A DNA stretch of 64,000 nucleotides from Carallia brachiata. Lineage: Eukaryota; Streptophyta; Magnoliopsida; Malpighiales; Rhizophoraceae. The notes under the pieces were generated by a model. It did no database searches and had not been told where the DNA came from. It saw nothing but the letters and a program-made list of their open reading frames with translations. The stretch spans positions 6,180,861 through 6,244,860 of the forward strand of contig JADCRB010000037.1 of assembly GCA_021464245.1 (NCBI GenBank). Direction: 5' to 3'. This document shows, in pieces, positions 10,675 to 22,989 of the stretch (position 1 is the first letter of the stretch; each line of letters starts with the position of its first letter). A program made the position numbers and the translations under genes.

Positions 10675-12441
10675 TAGAAAAACCCTTCAAGAATTCCTAA
10701 CTAAGAAAGGACCTTCGAGAAGAATTTTAATGGAATTGAGTAAGAACAGAGATTTCAAGAGGAAATGGAGAAGAAGAATCTTTGTTGATATTCTCACTAA
10801 TCTTTTACACTCTCAATTATAGGGTTTTTATACTACAATGCTATTCAAGAATATGATGATCACTGATCAACATCAACAATTACAATGGAGCATCCACAAT
10901 TAATGTTTTGTGTTTCCCTATACAAGAAAACAACCCAAAACTGGTTTTCCCTCCAAAACAACTAACCCCTTCGCTTTACTCTTGAATTGCCATGGGTCTC
11001 TATTGATGGGTCCACTACTTACGTAGGTTTTATGTGTATTTTTATATATAATTTGAGGGTTATTTATGTAAATATTGTGAATTTTGGCGGATTTTACTTC
11101 GGTTAGTTATTTTATGCTTTGTAGGGTGAACAGATGAAATTGGAGTATTTGAAGCAAATCCTCGGCACCAATTGGGTTTGGAGAGAATTGGAAAAGAGCT
11201 AAGAACTAAAAGAATGAAATCAAGGCTTGGTTGGAAAGCTGATTTGGAGAATTTGGGCAGAATTTTTTAGCTTTGAACATTGTTTGGTTTTTCAGGGGTA
11301 ACATCCTCTACACAAGTTAGAATTGCGTGATTCTTGAGCCGAATAGAAGATAAGAGATAGAGCAACAACTTTTCTGTTTTGACCAAATTGAGATTCTAAC
11401 TGAAAGGAGTTGAGAAATGGGCTGGAAGTCATAGGGTCAAAACTATTTAAAAATTTTCAAATCCTTTTCTGACTCAAATTTGAATATTTTAGGGTTTTTA
11501 CCTTTAATATTTGGAAGGAATATAATTACCCATATTGTAGATAATTCTAGAGGACCTTTACGCTTTTAGTTTAAAACAAGAACAAAAAGAGAGAGCGCAG
11601 AGCACAAGAAGAGGAGTATGCAAGGAAAGAACGCGAAGACGTCATATATGAGTTTTTTAATTCCTTTTCTTTCCTTTTTTTTTTTAAAACCATATCATGT
11701 TGAATATTAGTTTTTCTTTGGTTTTACCATGAGTGGATAAAACCCTAAACTTGGGCGAAAGGGATGCAGTCTAGTTTAGGATAGGTTATTTGATTTTTGT
11801 GGATACCTAGATGTTCCTTTGATAGATATTGCAATTATATATTGAGAACTCAATTTGATTGATCTGTTTTGTTCTTAATTATAATTTTGTGTCTAATCTC
11901 TATGAAAGTAGTCATAAGATTTGTGTTGAGATCAACGAATGAAATATGAGTCTTGCACTAAATGGATAAACGTATGAATTTGAGTCAGATATAAGATAAG
12001 TTTATATGATATTGTTAGAATTCTATGCTCCTAATGGATTTGATCTACTTTTGTGTGAATTAGAGAGAAGATCACAAATAGATTGAATACGGCTAGAGTT
12101 GCTTGACAATGAATCCTAGCTAATTCAATCCCTTCTAGGTGAAAACCCATTACTCTAGTATCTTTTATCTTATGTTAAATTCTTACTCAATTTGCCATTA
12201 GTTTCGTTTAATTAGTTTAATTTACTTAATTTAATAGTTTTTGCTCTTTATTAAATTCTCATAACATCAAATTTTGTTTAATAGCACAAATCATGATTAA
12301 TTCTTTGTTCCCTTGGGTTCGACACCTAGAATATTCACTAGGTTTTATTTTTTGATTGACCTTGTACGGTTGCAAGATTTTATTAGTCATCTATCTTCCT
12401 TCCTATTTGTTACTTTCGCTGACTTAGTTTGGTCTGTATCA
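10666..12441 (-). repeat. Right (5') LTR of the chromovirus, split in two
   Basis: The first part (10666-10998) aligns with the left LTR from its TG end. The remainder (from 12390 to TCTGTATCA at 12433-12441) aligns with the left LTR's final 50 bases or so. About 1.39 kb of unrelated sequence between them is the nested solo LTR. Confidence 0.82.
11004..12389. repeat. Nested solo LTR with 5-bp target duplication
   Basis: Begins TGATGGGTCC and ends TTAGTCA, giving TG...CA ends with a 3-base inverted terminus (TGA/TCA). It is flanked on both sides by TCTAT (10999-11003 and 12390-12394) and interrupts an LTR that is continuous in its sister copy. At 1386 bases with no coding capacity, it is best read as a solo LTR left after LTR-LTR recombination. 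The parent family is not identified; such long LTRs are typical of Tat/Athila-type Ty3/gypsy elements. Confidence 0.82.
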
Positions 12442-13005
12442 GTTCCTAAGGCAAAAGTCTCAATTTTGAAGTGCTAGTTCTTGGGGAATTTTTATGTGAA
12501 AGCAATCTATTACGACGGCCGTGACGTATTAAAATATTTAAAATCCTTGAGATTAATCTCTATGGCCCTCAACGGAATCAAACTAGTCCACCTGAAATCA
12601 AACCCCCACGGCTCTCAGTGGAATCCACCTAAGAGCAAGCCCCAACGGTTTTCGGTGGAGTCAAACAGTCCATCTGAAATCAGCCCTACAGCCTTTTAGT
12701 GGAATCAAGTCATTCCGAACGAGATCAAGTCTCTACGATCCTCACCGGAGTTACGACATTCACCTGAGATCAAGTTTTGATCATCAATGGAATTTATTCC
12801 TATAGTTCAAGAACAAACTGTGAAAATTCATTCTCTTTCTGTTCAGATCAAGCTCAAGCAGCTTTTGACAGAATCACAAAAGAATATTAATTGGAGGATT
12901 TACACAGAGATCGACCATATATAAATTTTTAATTTTCACTTATAATTTGTATCTGTATTTTCAAAATTTAACAGTTTCAGACTTGAAATTTACGGTCCCC
13001 TTACA
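12442..13005 (+). repeat. 3' part of another LTR, with degenerate internal tandem repeats
   Basis: The stretch ends at CTTACA and is followed by a primer-binding-site-like sequence, so it looks like the downstream part of a + strand LTR. From about 12560 to 12790 it contains a degenerate repeat of roughly 55-60 bases (variants of cggttttcggtggagtcaa... acctgaaatcaa). The 5' boundary is not visible, because it abuts the chromovirus LTR. Confidence 0.45.
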
Positions 13006-13008
13006 ATT

Positions 13009-13027
13009 TTTGGCACATCCAGTGGGA
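13009..13027 (+). other. Primer-binding-site-like sequence
   Basis: TTTGGCACATCCAGTGGGA resembles the TTTGGC..CCAGTGGGA sites that follow the 5' LTR of many plant Ty3/gypsy elements. It lies three bases after the CA that ends the preceding LTR-like stretch. The priming tRNA is not identified. Confidence 0.45.
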
Positions 13028-13379
13028 AGTCTCTACATCCCATTTTACTTCTTAAAAAAAAAAAAAAAAAGAGGTTGGTGGCACAGTAGCCATTTCACGG
13101 CCAACACCAACACGACCCCCGAAGCTAAAAAAAAAGAAAAAAAAGAAAAAAAAAGTAGGAATCTAGCACATCACTGGCACTAAGGAAAAGTAAAACTGCC
13201 TCCGCCAGCAAAAAGACAACTACTTCATCGCTTGTATCAACTACCCTACTTAGGTACGTAAGTCCATAAACTCACGCATGGACACGGTTCCTCCCCAAAA
13301 AAAAAAAATTAAAATAGAAAAACTGCAACTCACACGGTAGCAAAATCTCTCACCTAACTCTTTTGTCGAATGGAGAGGT

Positions 13380-13860
13380 CGACTATCCACCTCGACCGAA
13401 GTTGGAGGCAAGACGTCAAATCAAAACCCAACACCTCAACTTGAGCCCAAAACCCAAACTCAAATTCCAACTCAAAGTCTAAATCTGAACTTAAATCTAA
13501 AGATCAAATCCAAACTCAGGCTCAAACTCGGACCCAAAATTTAAATTCAAATTTCAACTCAAAATCTAAAATCCCAAATCCTAAATCCAAACTTAGGATC
13601 AAAGTGCAAATCCAAATTTTAACATAAAGTTGAAATCTACATAACCCAAATCCAAATCTAAAGTGCAAATTCAAACCCCGACTCAAACCCGAAACCCAAA
13701 TCTAAACTCGGGTTCAAACCCAGTTCAAAGTCCAAATCTAGATTCGGAGGTATAGCTCAAACCCTTCCTCAAAACTTAAATCCAAATTATAGCTCAATGT
13801 CCAAATCCAAACTCAATGGCAAATTCCAAACCCTGACTCGAAACCCAAGTCAGCAAAGCA
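13380..13860. repeat. Degenerate short-period repeat (variants of aactcaaatccaaa)
   Basis: Almost the whole stretch is built from variants of a hexamer-like theme (aaatcc, aactca, acccaa), with no T-rich or coding segments. No protein-coding signal is seen. It sits in the presumed leader of the retroelement with the primer-binding site near 13010. Confidence 0.6.
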
Positions 13861-14395
13861 AATCACACTCATGTCTCGCACGAGTATAAAAGATGACAAC
13901 TCAATAGCAAATCAGACTTCTGCCTTACACGAGTATAAAAGGCAAATAGCAAAAGTAGACTCTTGCCTCGCACGAATATAAAAACGAATAGTTTAGCAAA
14001 TCAAAATCTTATATCGCATGAGTATAAAAGGTAAATATGTAAGCAGCAAATCAAACTCCTATCTCTCACGAGTATAAAAGACACCTCCAAAAATAACTCA
14101 TGAGCAAAACCTATACCTTGCACCTCCATTCAACAAAGCAGACTCTTGTATCGCATGAGTATAAAAGGCGAAACATTCAACAACAAATCTAGACTCCTAT
14201 TCACACGAGTATAAAATGCGACAATCCAACAAACCAGACTCTTAGCCCACACGAGTATAAAAGACGAGACGACAACAATTACACAAGGCCCAGTCTAATA
14301 TTCCTGACCCGCACAAGTATAAACTATCAATGGTCTAAAAACCAAAATCAAGACCCAGTCCAAAACTCTTGGCCCGCATAAGTATAAACTGTAAA
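13860..14395 (+). repeat. About ten spaced copies of a cacgagtataaaag motif
   Basis: Copies occur near 13877, 13927, 13970, 14015, 14067, 14153, 14203, 14249, 14312 and 14376, spaced about 40-85 bases. Each has a CGCACGAGTATAAAAGG-like core, usually preceded by agactcttgcct-like sequence. The TATAAA core is kept in nearly every copy while the rest drifts. Function is unknown; it may be part of a retroelement leader. Confidence 0.7.
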
Positions 14396-14601
14396 GAGCC
14401 AAAAAAAAATAAAAATGATTGAGGGTTTGAGTCTAAATCATTATTCTAGTCTCAACCTTTTACTCGTTCTTACTGGAGGTCAAGCTTTTGCATTCTTTCA
14501 ATAAGAAAGATAGAATCAGTTGCAGAACCTCAGGACAATGAAAAAAAGGTCACCACGCACTAGATGACAACCGAATCCAATACAACTACAAATCTTGGAG
14601 A

Positions 14602-15170
14602 AGATTGAGAAACCAAAAGTGCAATGAAAAAATGCAGGTGCAAGATATAGGTTTTGCTTATGAGTTATTTTTGGAGATGCCTCTAAAATTTTGGAAGGCA
14701 AAGAAAGAAATGATCTGTCTAAATTTTTGTTTATCCAAATGTTTCTTGAAGAATGTAAATTGTACCATTTTCATGTGGTTTGTACCATTAACATTCGTCC
14801 ATATGTTAAGATTGAGAAACCAAAAGTGCAATGAAAAAATGGAGGTGCAAGATATAGGTTTTGCTTATGAGTTATTTTTGGAGGTGCCTTTGAAATTTTG
14901 GAAGGCAGAGAAAGAAATGATCTGTCTAAATTTTTGTTTATCCAAATGTTTCTTGAAGAATGTAAATTGTACCATTTTCATGTGGTTTGTACCATTAACA
15001 TTCGTCCATATGTTAAGATTGAGAAACCAAAAGTGCAATGAAAAAATGGAGGTGCAAGGTATAGGTTTTGCTCATGAGTTATTTTTGGAGGTGCCTTTGA
15101 AATTTTGGGAGGCAGAGAAGGAAATGATCTGTCTAAATTTTTGTTTATCCAGATGGTTCTTGAAGAATCT
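14602..15170 (+). repeat. 207-bp tandem triplication, open as 69-residue repeats
   Basis: Copies start at 14602, 14809 and 15016 with agattgagaaaccaaaagtg. The first two are complete and differ at only a few positions; the third diverges after about 150 bases. The period is a multiple of three, so a frame at 14605-15315 stays open through all copies and encodes repeats with RNQKCNEKMQVQDIGFAYEL. I recognise no domain, and no start context or partner gene supports expression, so I annotate the repeat rather than a protein gene. Confidence 0.8.
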
Positions 15171-15315
15171 AGATTGGAAATTAGAACTATTGATGCAAAA
15201 TTGGAGCATGTACCATTTTCATGTGGTTTGTCCGAATTCTCGGTGTTTTTTTTTTTTTTTCTTGTTAGTTAAATTTTTTGGGCATCTTTGCCTCATATTT
15301 ATGAATCTAGACTAA

Positions 15316-15999
15316 AAAGGGAATATATGGCTATGCCTTCTTAAGAAAGGAGGCAGTCTATTGAGATGTCGGAGTTGGATCCTGGCTTGTTAAAGGGTTT
15401 TTTGTGGTCTCCGGTTAGGAAAGAAAGCTAGGACAGAGAAAGGTGGCTCAGTTCATCAATTGTGGTCTATCATATTTTTATTTCATAGACTCTGCTTTTC
15501 TTGGCTTTTTTGTGTTTGTTTCTTTGTTATATTCTAGGGTGCGGTGCACCACTGTCTGATGCCACGCTGAAGCCAAAGCAGACCAACTTCGGGTTTGTTG
15601 CACTTGTGGAGCTCTGAAAGCTTTATCAGGTTGAACAATTTAATGAGACCTTGTTTGAATACAAGGCAGATGGCACGTGCACAATCGAATCAATAGCATG
15701 CTTGTGATTTACGCTCACATTGAGTTGCCTGTTCCTCCGCCTGGTGTTCCCCACCAAATGAGCTATGGATAAACAATATATGTGGAGGGGTGGGGGGAAT
15801 TGCAAGAGAGATGCTCCTTTCAACTAATCTGGCATTGCTTCCCTGACAATACAAAGCCTTCATCACTATCGATAATAAATGCTTCTGCCAAGAGACGGAG
15901 CCACAGATGGGCAAAGACATGGCCATATACAAGCAGTTCTTCCTGCCTCCATACTACACCACTATTCGGCTGGGACAGAGTAGCTATAAAACGGTAGGG
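15316..15999. other. Spacer and probable 3' untranslated region of the CDP-DAG synthase gene
   Basis: No gene is recognised. The segment next to 16013 is downstream of the synthase stop codon on the minus strand and is likely its 3' untranslated region. The poly(A) site is not placed. Confidence 0.4.
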
Positions 16000-16012
16000 A
16001 CTCTATGCTAAT

Positions 16013-19000
16013 TTATGTATGTCCAATCAGCCTCTCCTGAATGATTTCTCCAAGCTTCATGTACAAAGCATGTTGCTCCTGAAAAGTCAGATTTGCCAAT
16101 ATCTACGAAACAGCAACAATGAGTGTAAATATCCTCAGAACATTAACAGACATAAAATGTTATGATTCAAACAGCTTTACAAGTTTACCTGGTCCAATAT
16201 CATTTCAACTGAGATGCTTTGAGGCACGACAAATGATTGATGATAGATGTACGCAAATACGGCCATCACCATCTACATTTAGTTAACCACATCAATAAGA
16301 GTGGACTGTGTGAGTGCAACATTATCACATGGATACTGCAGTATACAAGGTGTAAAGAACACGTCTACTAAGAAGTGTGCACTCTCCATGCTAAACAAAA
16401 GTTTGAGCAATAACCGCATCAAGCGCCAGAAAACCAAAATTTCCTTGACAGGGGTTACAAGTATACTAATGAATCTCCTAATCACATAGTAACATATAAG
16501 TGGTTCACTTGCCACAGAAATGTTACATACTCAATTTTGTAGTGCAATGCACCAATTTTTACAATGTCTCTATAGACTCCATTACCGGGTGCATTTGTCC
16601 GTAGGCCAAAAATTAATCCCACTCCAATAAAATTTTGCCCTTTCCAAGGAATGAATGAAGTTTAAACAACACTCCATTCCCACAAGGTTGGATGGCTAAA
16701 AATTGAAAGGAAAGCTCTCATATCAACAGAAAACCACTTGTATAACAAGTTAAAAGGTTTTTACAGCTCACCTGGCAATCCATTCTATCAGTGATTCCAC
16801 CATGACCAGGAATACTATCACCAAAGTCCTGTAGCAAATGACAGAAAATCATAGCAGATAAATCATCATCTGCATAGCGCAAACTGCAAAGCATTCCATG
16901 CACAGCCTCAATTATCACCAATTTTTTACAAATATTAAAAATAACAAAGACTGCACCTTGATATTAAAAGCTCTTTTAAAGCCACTTGCAAAAAAACCTC
17001 CAAAAGGCGCTATGATTGATGCAAATAATCCAAGCCATAAAGCATGCCATTGAACTGGTAGAATCGATATCTCCTTCCATGGAAACTGTGCAAAGAACAC
17101 ATAGAAAAGGTGTCAATCCTGACATTATCATTTTAAAGAAAGGTCAAGTTTACCCCTTATGAATTTAGTTGAATATAATGGTCTCAAAATGCTAAATAGC
17201 TTACCAACCATTAGTTACATTGAAAGTTTAAATTTAACAAAAAAAAAGAGTGTCCCCCTAATAATTTTAGCTCAATGGTACTGGAGTTGTCGTCAAGATT
17301 GTAGGTCTCAAGTTCAAGTCTCAATCAAAGTCAATTAACCAATAAATAAATAAATAAAAATAAAGTGTATCCCAATGCACAAGCCTCACACATTATCGGT
17401 CTGGGGTTCAATAGGCAATACTAATTTACAAACTGTTTTATTGTACCTTAATCTCCCACTCAAGTTTCAACAGTTAATTACCAATTATTGCCCGTTTTGT
17501 TATTCCTTTGCAGGGCATTCACACCTAAGATTAGAGCAAATACAAATCCAGCTTAATGTGAAAAATTAGAACATTCATAATTGTAAGCACGAAAATGAAG
17601 TAACAAATTTTAGCTCCACTAGAATCTCAACCTACTCACCCAGCGAGGAACCCATCCTGATAAAGGCCAGCATTCAGGCTTAAAAAGGGGTCCAGGATCA
17701 CATTGAAGCCAACCAGTTGACAAATCCTGCATGACCATTAGATTCTTTAATGGCATGTCCATTCTGCAGAATTACTGGCAACTGGTAAAGCAGATTACCT
17801 TTCTTGGACATGTCAACCACTGGAAACGCCCCATAATATTTGCAAGCTGCATAAACAGGCACAAAAACCATTAAAGAGTACTGTCAGACTCTGTCACAGC
17901 TTAAATACAGGTTGCAAGCATTTTATCAGAAAACTGTGCAACCCCTATTGTTTCCTAAGAATTATTGCTTGACATAAGCAAGGTGCATGGTAAAGAACAT
18001 TATTACGCCCTACACTATACTACAGCCATAGAGAGAAAATTTTCTAAAAAGGAAACAAAGAAAACACATAAAAAAAGAGTAGGAAAAGCATCAAAATGGC
18101 TGGCCCCCAGCCCCCTTTTCTCTCTAGAAAGCATGAGTTGTCAATGACCATAATAATGAAGTAACTCCCAAGAAAAGAAAAGAAAAAAAAAATCAAAGTG
18201 CAGCCCCACGGTAATCTCGCCAATTATTCTTGAAAGAAATTAGTTCTGTATTACAAGTTTTGTCTAAGGGAAAAAGGCACTGCTCACCACAAATGCAGAA
18301 ATGATGGTAGTGACAGATGCTCCAATGAATCCCTCCCAAGTTTTTTTTGGAGATAACTTGATCAATGGAGTCCTTCCGAAGAAGAAACCAAAGATATAAG
18401 CAAAAATGTCATTGATGACAATAAGTGTTGCTGGGAGAAGAAACCTACAATCATGAAATTGTCTATGCATTAGTACCAAAGGATTGACATCAATGAAATC
18501 CAAAAAGTGATCTGTGCAAGATTGTGATTTTTTTTTTTTTCAAAAAAAAAAAAAAAAAAAAAGATAGAGAAAGTGAAACAAGCAACAATAAGTGACATGA
18601 TGAGACAAACTCTCTAAGAAAGAAATCAAAGAAACAGGAAGGCCTTTTATGAATTCAAGAGAACTTTGACAACAAGGTCAATCGCAAGTTAGAAAAAAGC
18701 AGACTAGAACCACAAACTGACAAGTTCCATAGAAAAATAACATCAAGAAGCATGGAAGGGCAAACCTATGCACTCTCTTATACAGTCATTTGCCTAGATC
18801 AGCAAGTGCTAACTTTCTATACCTGATGTAGGATGAAGCAAGCCTAAATTCGCATAACCCTCTCACAAAAGCTAACATTTTTTAGCTTTTAAATCATCAG
18901 TATGGCATACCATATTCTCATCCTCAACCGAGCATGACGATAAATGTCTTCAAGAAAGTAGCAATTAATTGTTAGACAATACAAACCTCAAAGATGCCTA

Positions 19001-21414
19001 AATAGAAAAGTTGAATTCAGTCACAGAAAGAGGTGCTATTTTATGTCACTGTCAAACATATGCTTCGGACTAAACTAATAACCTTTTTTGTATGCTGTAA
19101 GCAAGGCTCTTCAAATGCAGCAGAGAAAAGCCACTACCATTCTTGTATGCGTGGTGTCAGATAACGGATTTCAATGCCAGCAAAACCATTTAGTCAAACT
19201 TATTTTTCACTAAAAAGAAAAATGTTTCTCACATACTTCACATTAACATAAAATAATAAATCAGCTGGATCCTAAAATAATGTGGTGTGTTGCACTGGAA
19301 ACAGAATGAAAGAAAATGAAGGTAATGCCCGACTTGCACCAAAGTCCATCCATTATGTTTAACACTATCCTACCAGAAAGAGGTATGACATTTGATGAAG
19401 GAAGTGGAATATAAAAGGAACGAGAGAAAAAAAGAAGAATAAAGAAACACACAACAGAATCTACCCGTGAACCAAGACAGAATGGACACAAATTGCTCCA
19501 AATCAATGATCAATTGTCAATGTCAGTATCAAAAATAGCCTGCTAAACAAATGTAAATTAAAGACCTATTTATAGTCACAAATGACTAGAATTTAGGAAA
19601 CTTAATTGGAAAGAAATAAGACTCCTAATGAACTAAAAGTTCCGATTTAAATAAAATACCTAATTCAATAACATCCCTAGCCCAATACTAATTAAATAAC
19701 ATCTCAAGATATTCTGATTAAAATAAATGTTTCTCATTCTTGTTCCTCCATCAACATGTAATCTCAGATAAGAGAGACTCACATTTTCAAAGATCAAGCA
19801 ATGAACTAGTTTATGAGAAAAACCCAAAATTAGAAACCTAAGCTCTGCAGCCAAGCATTCAAAATTACCAGAAAATGCCTTCAAAAATGTTGGCTACAGT
19901 GAAAGAGGACTGTGTAAACACCACAATCAGAATCATGTGCGTCCAAGCATACTGGCCAAATTGATACTTGTACATCTTCTTCTTCAGTGTCAGGATGAAC
20001 CACATAAAACCTGAGTGAGTTTTGCAGGTATCATCATTCATATAAGATGCCATCCACCATAAATAAACACCAATAAAAGTAATTTTTAAAAGCAATGAGA
20101 AATCTGTAACACAAATGACAATTCTATGCTCATTGAGACCCTAAATGAAACATCAAGAAATACATCTTTCTTCTAAGCTATTGAGTAAGAACAAATACAT
20201 GGTGTACAACCTGCGATATACAAGAAATAACAGATCGCCATGTGATACTTAATAAGGCTGCTGACAAGCTGATACAGGAATTTGTCTGGAGTTACAGCAT
20301 TGACAAGACGTTGACTGAGAATGCGGCCGTAAACAAACAGCATTGCAGTGAAAAAGAAGTGCCTAACAAAAGCATGGGAGAATGGACAGATTGAAATTAG
20401 ACACAGAATCCAAGTAGACAAACAGTAAAAGGACATAAATCTCTGCTTACTTTAAATCAAAAATTATTTCCAGAAAAGCAAAATTAAAAAACAGGATAGT
20501 ATTTGAAAACATGAACAGATTATAATACTATTACCAGTTCAACAGCCTAAACCCTGGTAGATGGCTATCCTCGCGTGCTTTCCTGAGCAGATTGAATAGC
20601 TCTTTTGCCATAAATATCTGGATGACGACCACCATGGCAGTAATATAGAGATGGCCCATGTAAACAATTAATGCAAATGCCCCAATCATCCAAAGGGTTG
20701 AGTATGCACGGATCCACATTGACCTATATTTATTCTGATCATCAACCAGAAATTGGCCTCCATTTTCTTTACTAGCCTCGGAAAGAACCTAACAAACAAA
20801 AGGAAGATTTCAAACACAATTAGCAAGTCAAGAACTCCTTTCTTACTTTTTTTTCCTAGATAAACTACTAAGCTCTTTGAAATAAATTAAGTAAATATGA
20901 AAGCATCGTAAAGCCCACCAACCATAAAGCAGCAGTTATGAGATGGCAATCATTGACAATCAGCGAAAAGAGTCAGCATACTAACACTTGTTTCCTAAAG
21001 TATTGTTGGTGAATTTGTTCAAGAAAACCTTTTGCATTTCTCAACTCCATTTTCCTTTTCCAATTTCCATTTCATTTCTCCAAAAGGAAATTTCTTCAAA
21101 TTCTAAATAGAGATTTTTATTTTCAAGGAAAACAATTTCCGATTACACAATAATCATGGTTTCAGAGCTGTTTTATATTTTGACCAAAAAGCTTGCCAAA
21201 GGCAAATAAATCCTATATGTGTCACACTGTCACAATAAATATCTACGTATTTATATAAACAAAACAATCAGAGCAAAGATAAATGTTATTAGTCATAAAA
21301 AGGGGGCAAATCATAAAAATTGAAACCACAATAACAAACCTCAGTGGAGCGCCTACGATGCCGAATTCGTCCAGTTGGTGGTGACAGAGCACCAGTAACA
21401 TGATCCCTTTGCAT
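16013..21414 (-). CDS. CDS1: Phosphatidate cytidylyltransferase (CDP-diacylglycerol synthase), intact
   Basis: Makes CDP-diacylglycerol from phosphatidic acid and CTP in the ER membrane, the precursor for phosphatidylinositol and phosphatidylglycerol. Coding exons on the minus strand: 21340-21414, 20535-20788, 20211-20362, 19869-20010, 18288-18444, 17799-17846, 17640-17726, 16957-17085, 16772-16828, 16189-16272 and 16013-16102, all GT-AG with matching phases. They sum to 1275 bases, 424 residues, close to the 421 of Arabidopsis CDS1. Several hydrophobic membrane segments follow a basic N terminus ([10 protein letters not shown]). The family signature is clear: [20 protein letters not shown] around residue 245 and [18 protein letters not shown] around residues 349-366. 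The start at 21414 gives a short N terminus aligning with the family. No frame break is seen, unlike the other genes here. CDS1 versus CDS2/CDS3 cannot be told from sequence alone. Confidence 0.95.
17250..17360 (+). repeat. SINE-like fragment in a CDP-DAG synthase intron
   Basis: Contains tagctcaatggta followed about 35 bases later by ggtctcaagttcaagtc, the spacing and form of tRNA-type A and B boxes. It ends in a short A-rich/AAAT run. It lies in the intron 17086-17639. Confidence 0.45.
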
Positions 21415-22195
21415 ATCTGTTTGATTTTTCCTTGAATGAAAAAAATACAAAACTGCATATGTATAAGTAAGCGTTAGAAATTGCTGCCTGGTGCATCAAA
21501 TGTAAAGATATAAAGATTTCGATATGGCAATTGATATTGACATATAAGAAGGCAAGATCACCCGTCAATGCAAATTTCTAGATTTATGGAAACACGGTAC
21601 AATGGATTATGTGAGATTTCATGGCCAGGTAAAACAGGGAGATAGCAGCACTTATCACAAATGTGGTTTTCAGTCTAAAAGCATGCAGTTGATGCCAACA
21701 AAGAAACACAAAGCTGTCGCAAGACTAAAATCACCATGTGTTGTAGGTAAGAATGTCCTTATTTTCCCCAATCTGCATCATTTGGGCCTTCTATATATTT
21801 CAATGATATTCAACTGATTGTAAGAATACTAGTGAAGGCGAGCCTTAATATAACGATAAAAATAATGGATGTAAGAGAAGTTCCAAACTCGAAGAACAAA
21901 GGAAAATCAAAAGGACAAAAGTGGGAATGCACCAGAAAACAAATGAGAACCAAAACTCGTTAGAAAACTCAATAATCAAAATCAATTGCCAAACACTCAT
22001 AACAAGTTTGTCTAATGAAATAGCATTAAGTCCTATGTATAGACTAGCAAAAGGACTAAAAAGGATAAAACCATACAGCCAAAAGAGAATATGTCTAAAG
22101 CTAAATAGGATAATTACTCTAACAAGAATAGGATATTATCATAAGTAACACTTGTTAGTCTCCTATTTTTTAAGAAATTTATTATCCTTATAAGC

Positions 22196-22365
22196 ATCAA
22201 TACTGATTACTCCATTGTGACTTGGAAGTCTCAAGTTCGCGAGATTAAAAAAAACTTCTTAGTGAAAACAAGGGTAAGATTGCGTACACTGGACCTTTCT
22301 CTAGACCCCATAGCCTAGGAGCCTCGTGTACAAGGATGCCCTATTTTTGTATGAGTACTAGGAAG
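22196..22365 (+). repeat. SINE fragment
   Basis: Contains a B-box-like ggaagtctcaagttcgcgag and then the body motif gggtaagattgcgtacactggacc...cctcgtgtacaaggatgccc. This resembles the conserved 3' body of Au-type plant SINEs (ggtaaggctgcgtaca...). The 5' part appears truncated. Confidence 0.55.
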
Positions 22366-22402
22366 CCCTATTATTTCCTCCCCGCCTTAGTGCAAGGGTA
22401 GA

Positions 22403-22586
22403 GGGTGAGCCTTGACGCAATGGTTGAGCTGTTCCTTTGGTGACCTCAAGGTTAAAAGTTCGAGGCATGGAAACAGCCTCTTCCCAAAAATGCATGGGAA
22501 AGGTTGCGTACATATGCGTCCACCCTCCCTCTACCCCTACACTAAGCCGGGAAGCACTTTGTGCACCAGGTGAGCCCTCATTTTTT
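22403..22586 (+). repeat. tRNA-derived SINE
   Basis: A-box-like gacgcaatggttgagctg is followed by B-box-like ggttaaaagttcgaggc about 30 bases later. The body motif ggaaaggttgcgtacatatgcg follows, and the end reads gtgcaccaggtgagccc before a T run. This is the architecture of Au-type plant SINEs. Flanking duplications were not resolved. Confidence 0.65.
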
Positions 22587-22989
22587 GGGTATGCTTGTGA
22601 AAAATAAGAAAATAAAGAAGTGATTACGAAAATTAAATGGAGAATGCTAATGAGAATCCTTTCTCCTCAATCGCTAAATTCTTGAGTTTTCTTTATATGA
22701 AAGGCCACACTGACTACCACGACATTAAATTCCAAATTAATAGGAAAATATCAGTTATGGAATGGGAGAAGGTGCACAAAATCCATATCCAAATATAAAA
22801 TCAAGCAAAACAGACAAAAGATAACTCCTAGAATCAGTACTATTTGTGTAATTTGTGATCTTTTTAGTGGACTTTCGCTCTTTGGTTATGGCTAGTATTT
22901 TAAACACTAAAATATTGCCAAAACTAAAATAAAACTTTAAAAAAACAATGAATGTTGCTTGCAGGATCCCCATTTGACTTGCATCAGCT

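Larger units (their letters stand above)
6515..12441 (-). mobile_element. Decayed Ty3/gypsy chromovirus with a nested solo LTR
   Basis: LTR retrotransposon read on the minus strand. Related LTRs lie at 6515-6909 and 10666-12441; the second is interrupted by another element. Read on the minus strand the order is LTR, primer-binding site, gag, protease, reverse transcriptase, integrase, chromodomain, purine-rich tract, LTR, the Ty3/gypsy order. A C-terminal chromodomain-like segment places it with the chromoviruses, and the LTR of about 395 bases is short, as in Reina-type elements. The LTRs differ at many positions, and all reading frames are broken, so the copy is old and inactive. No matching target duplication is seen (GCTTT before 6515, GTTCC after 12441). 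Confidence 0.88.

Noticed and set aside
13860..14395. CRISPR-like array of short spaced repeats
   Set aside because: Repeats drift, spacing is irregular, the context is a plant retroelement region, and there are no cas genes.
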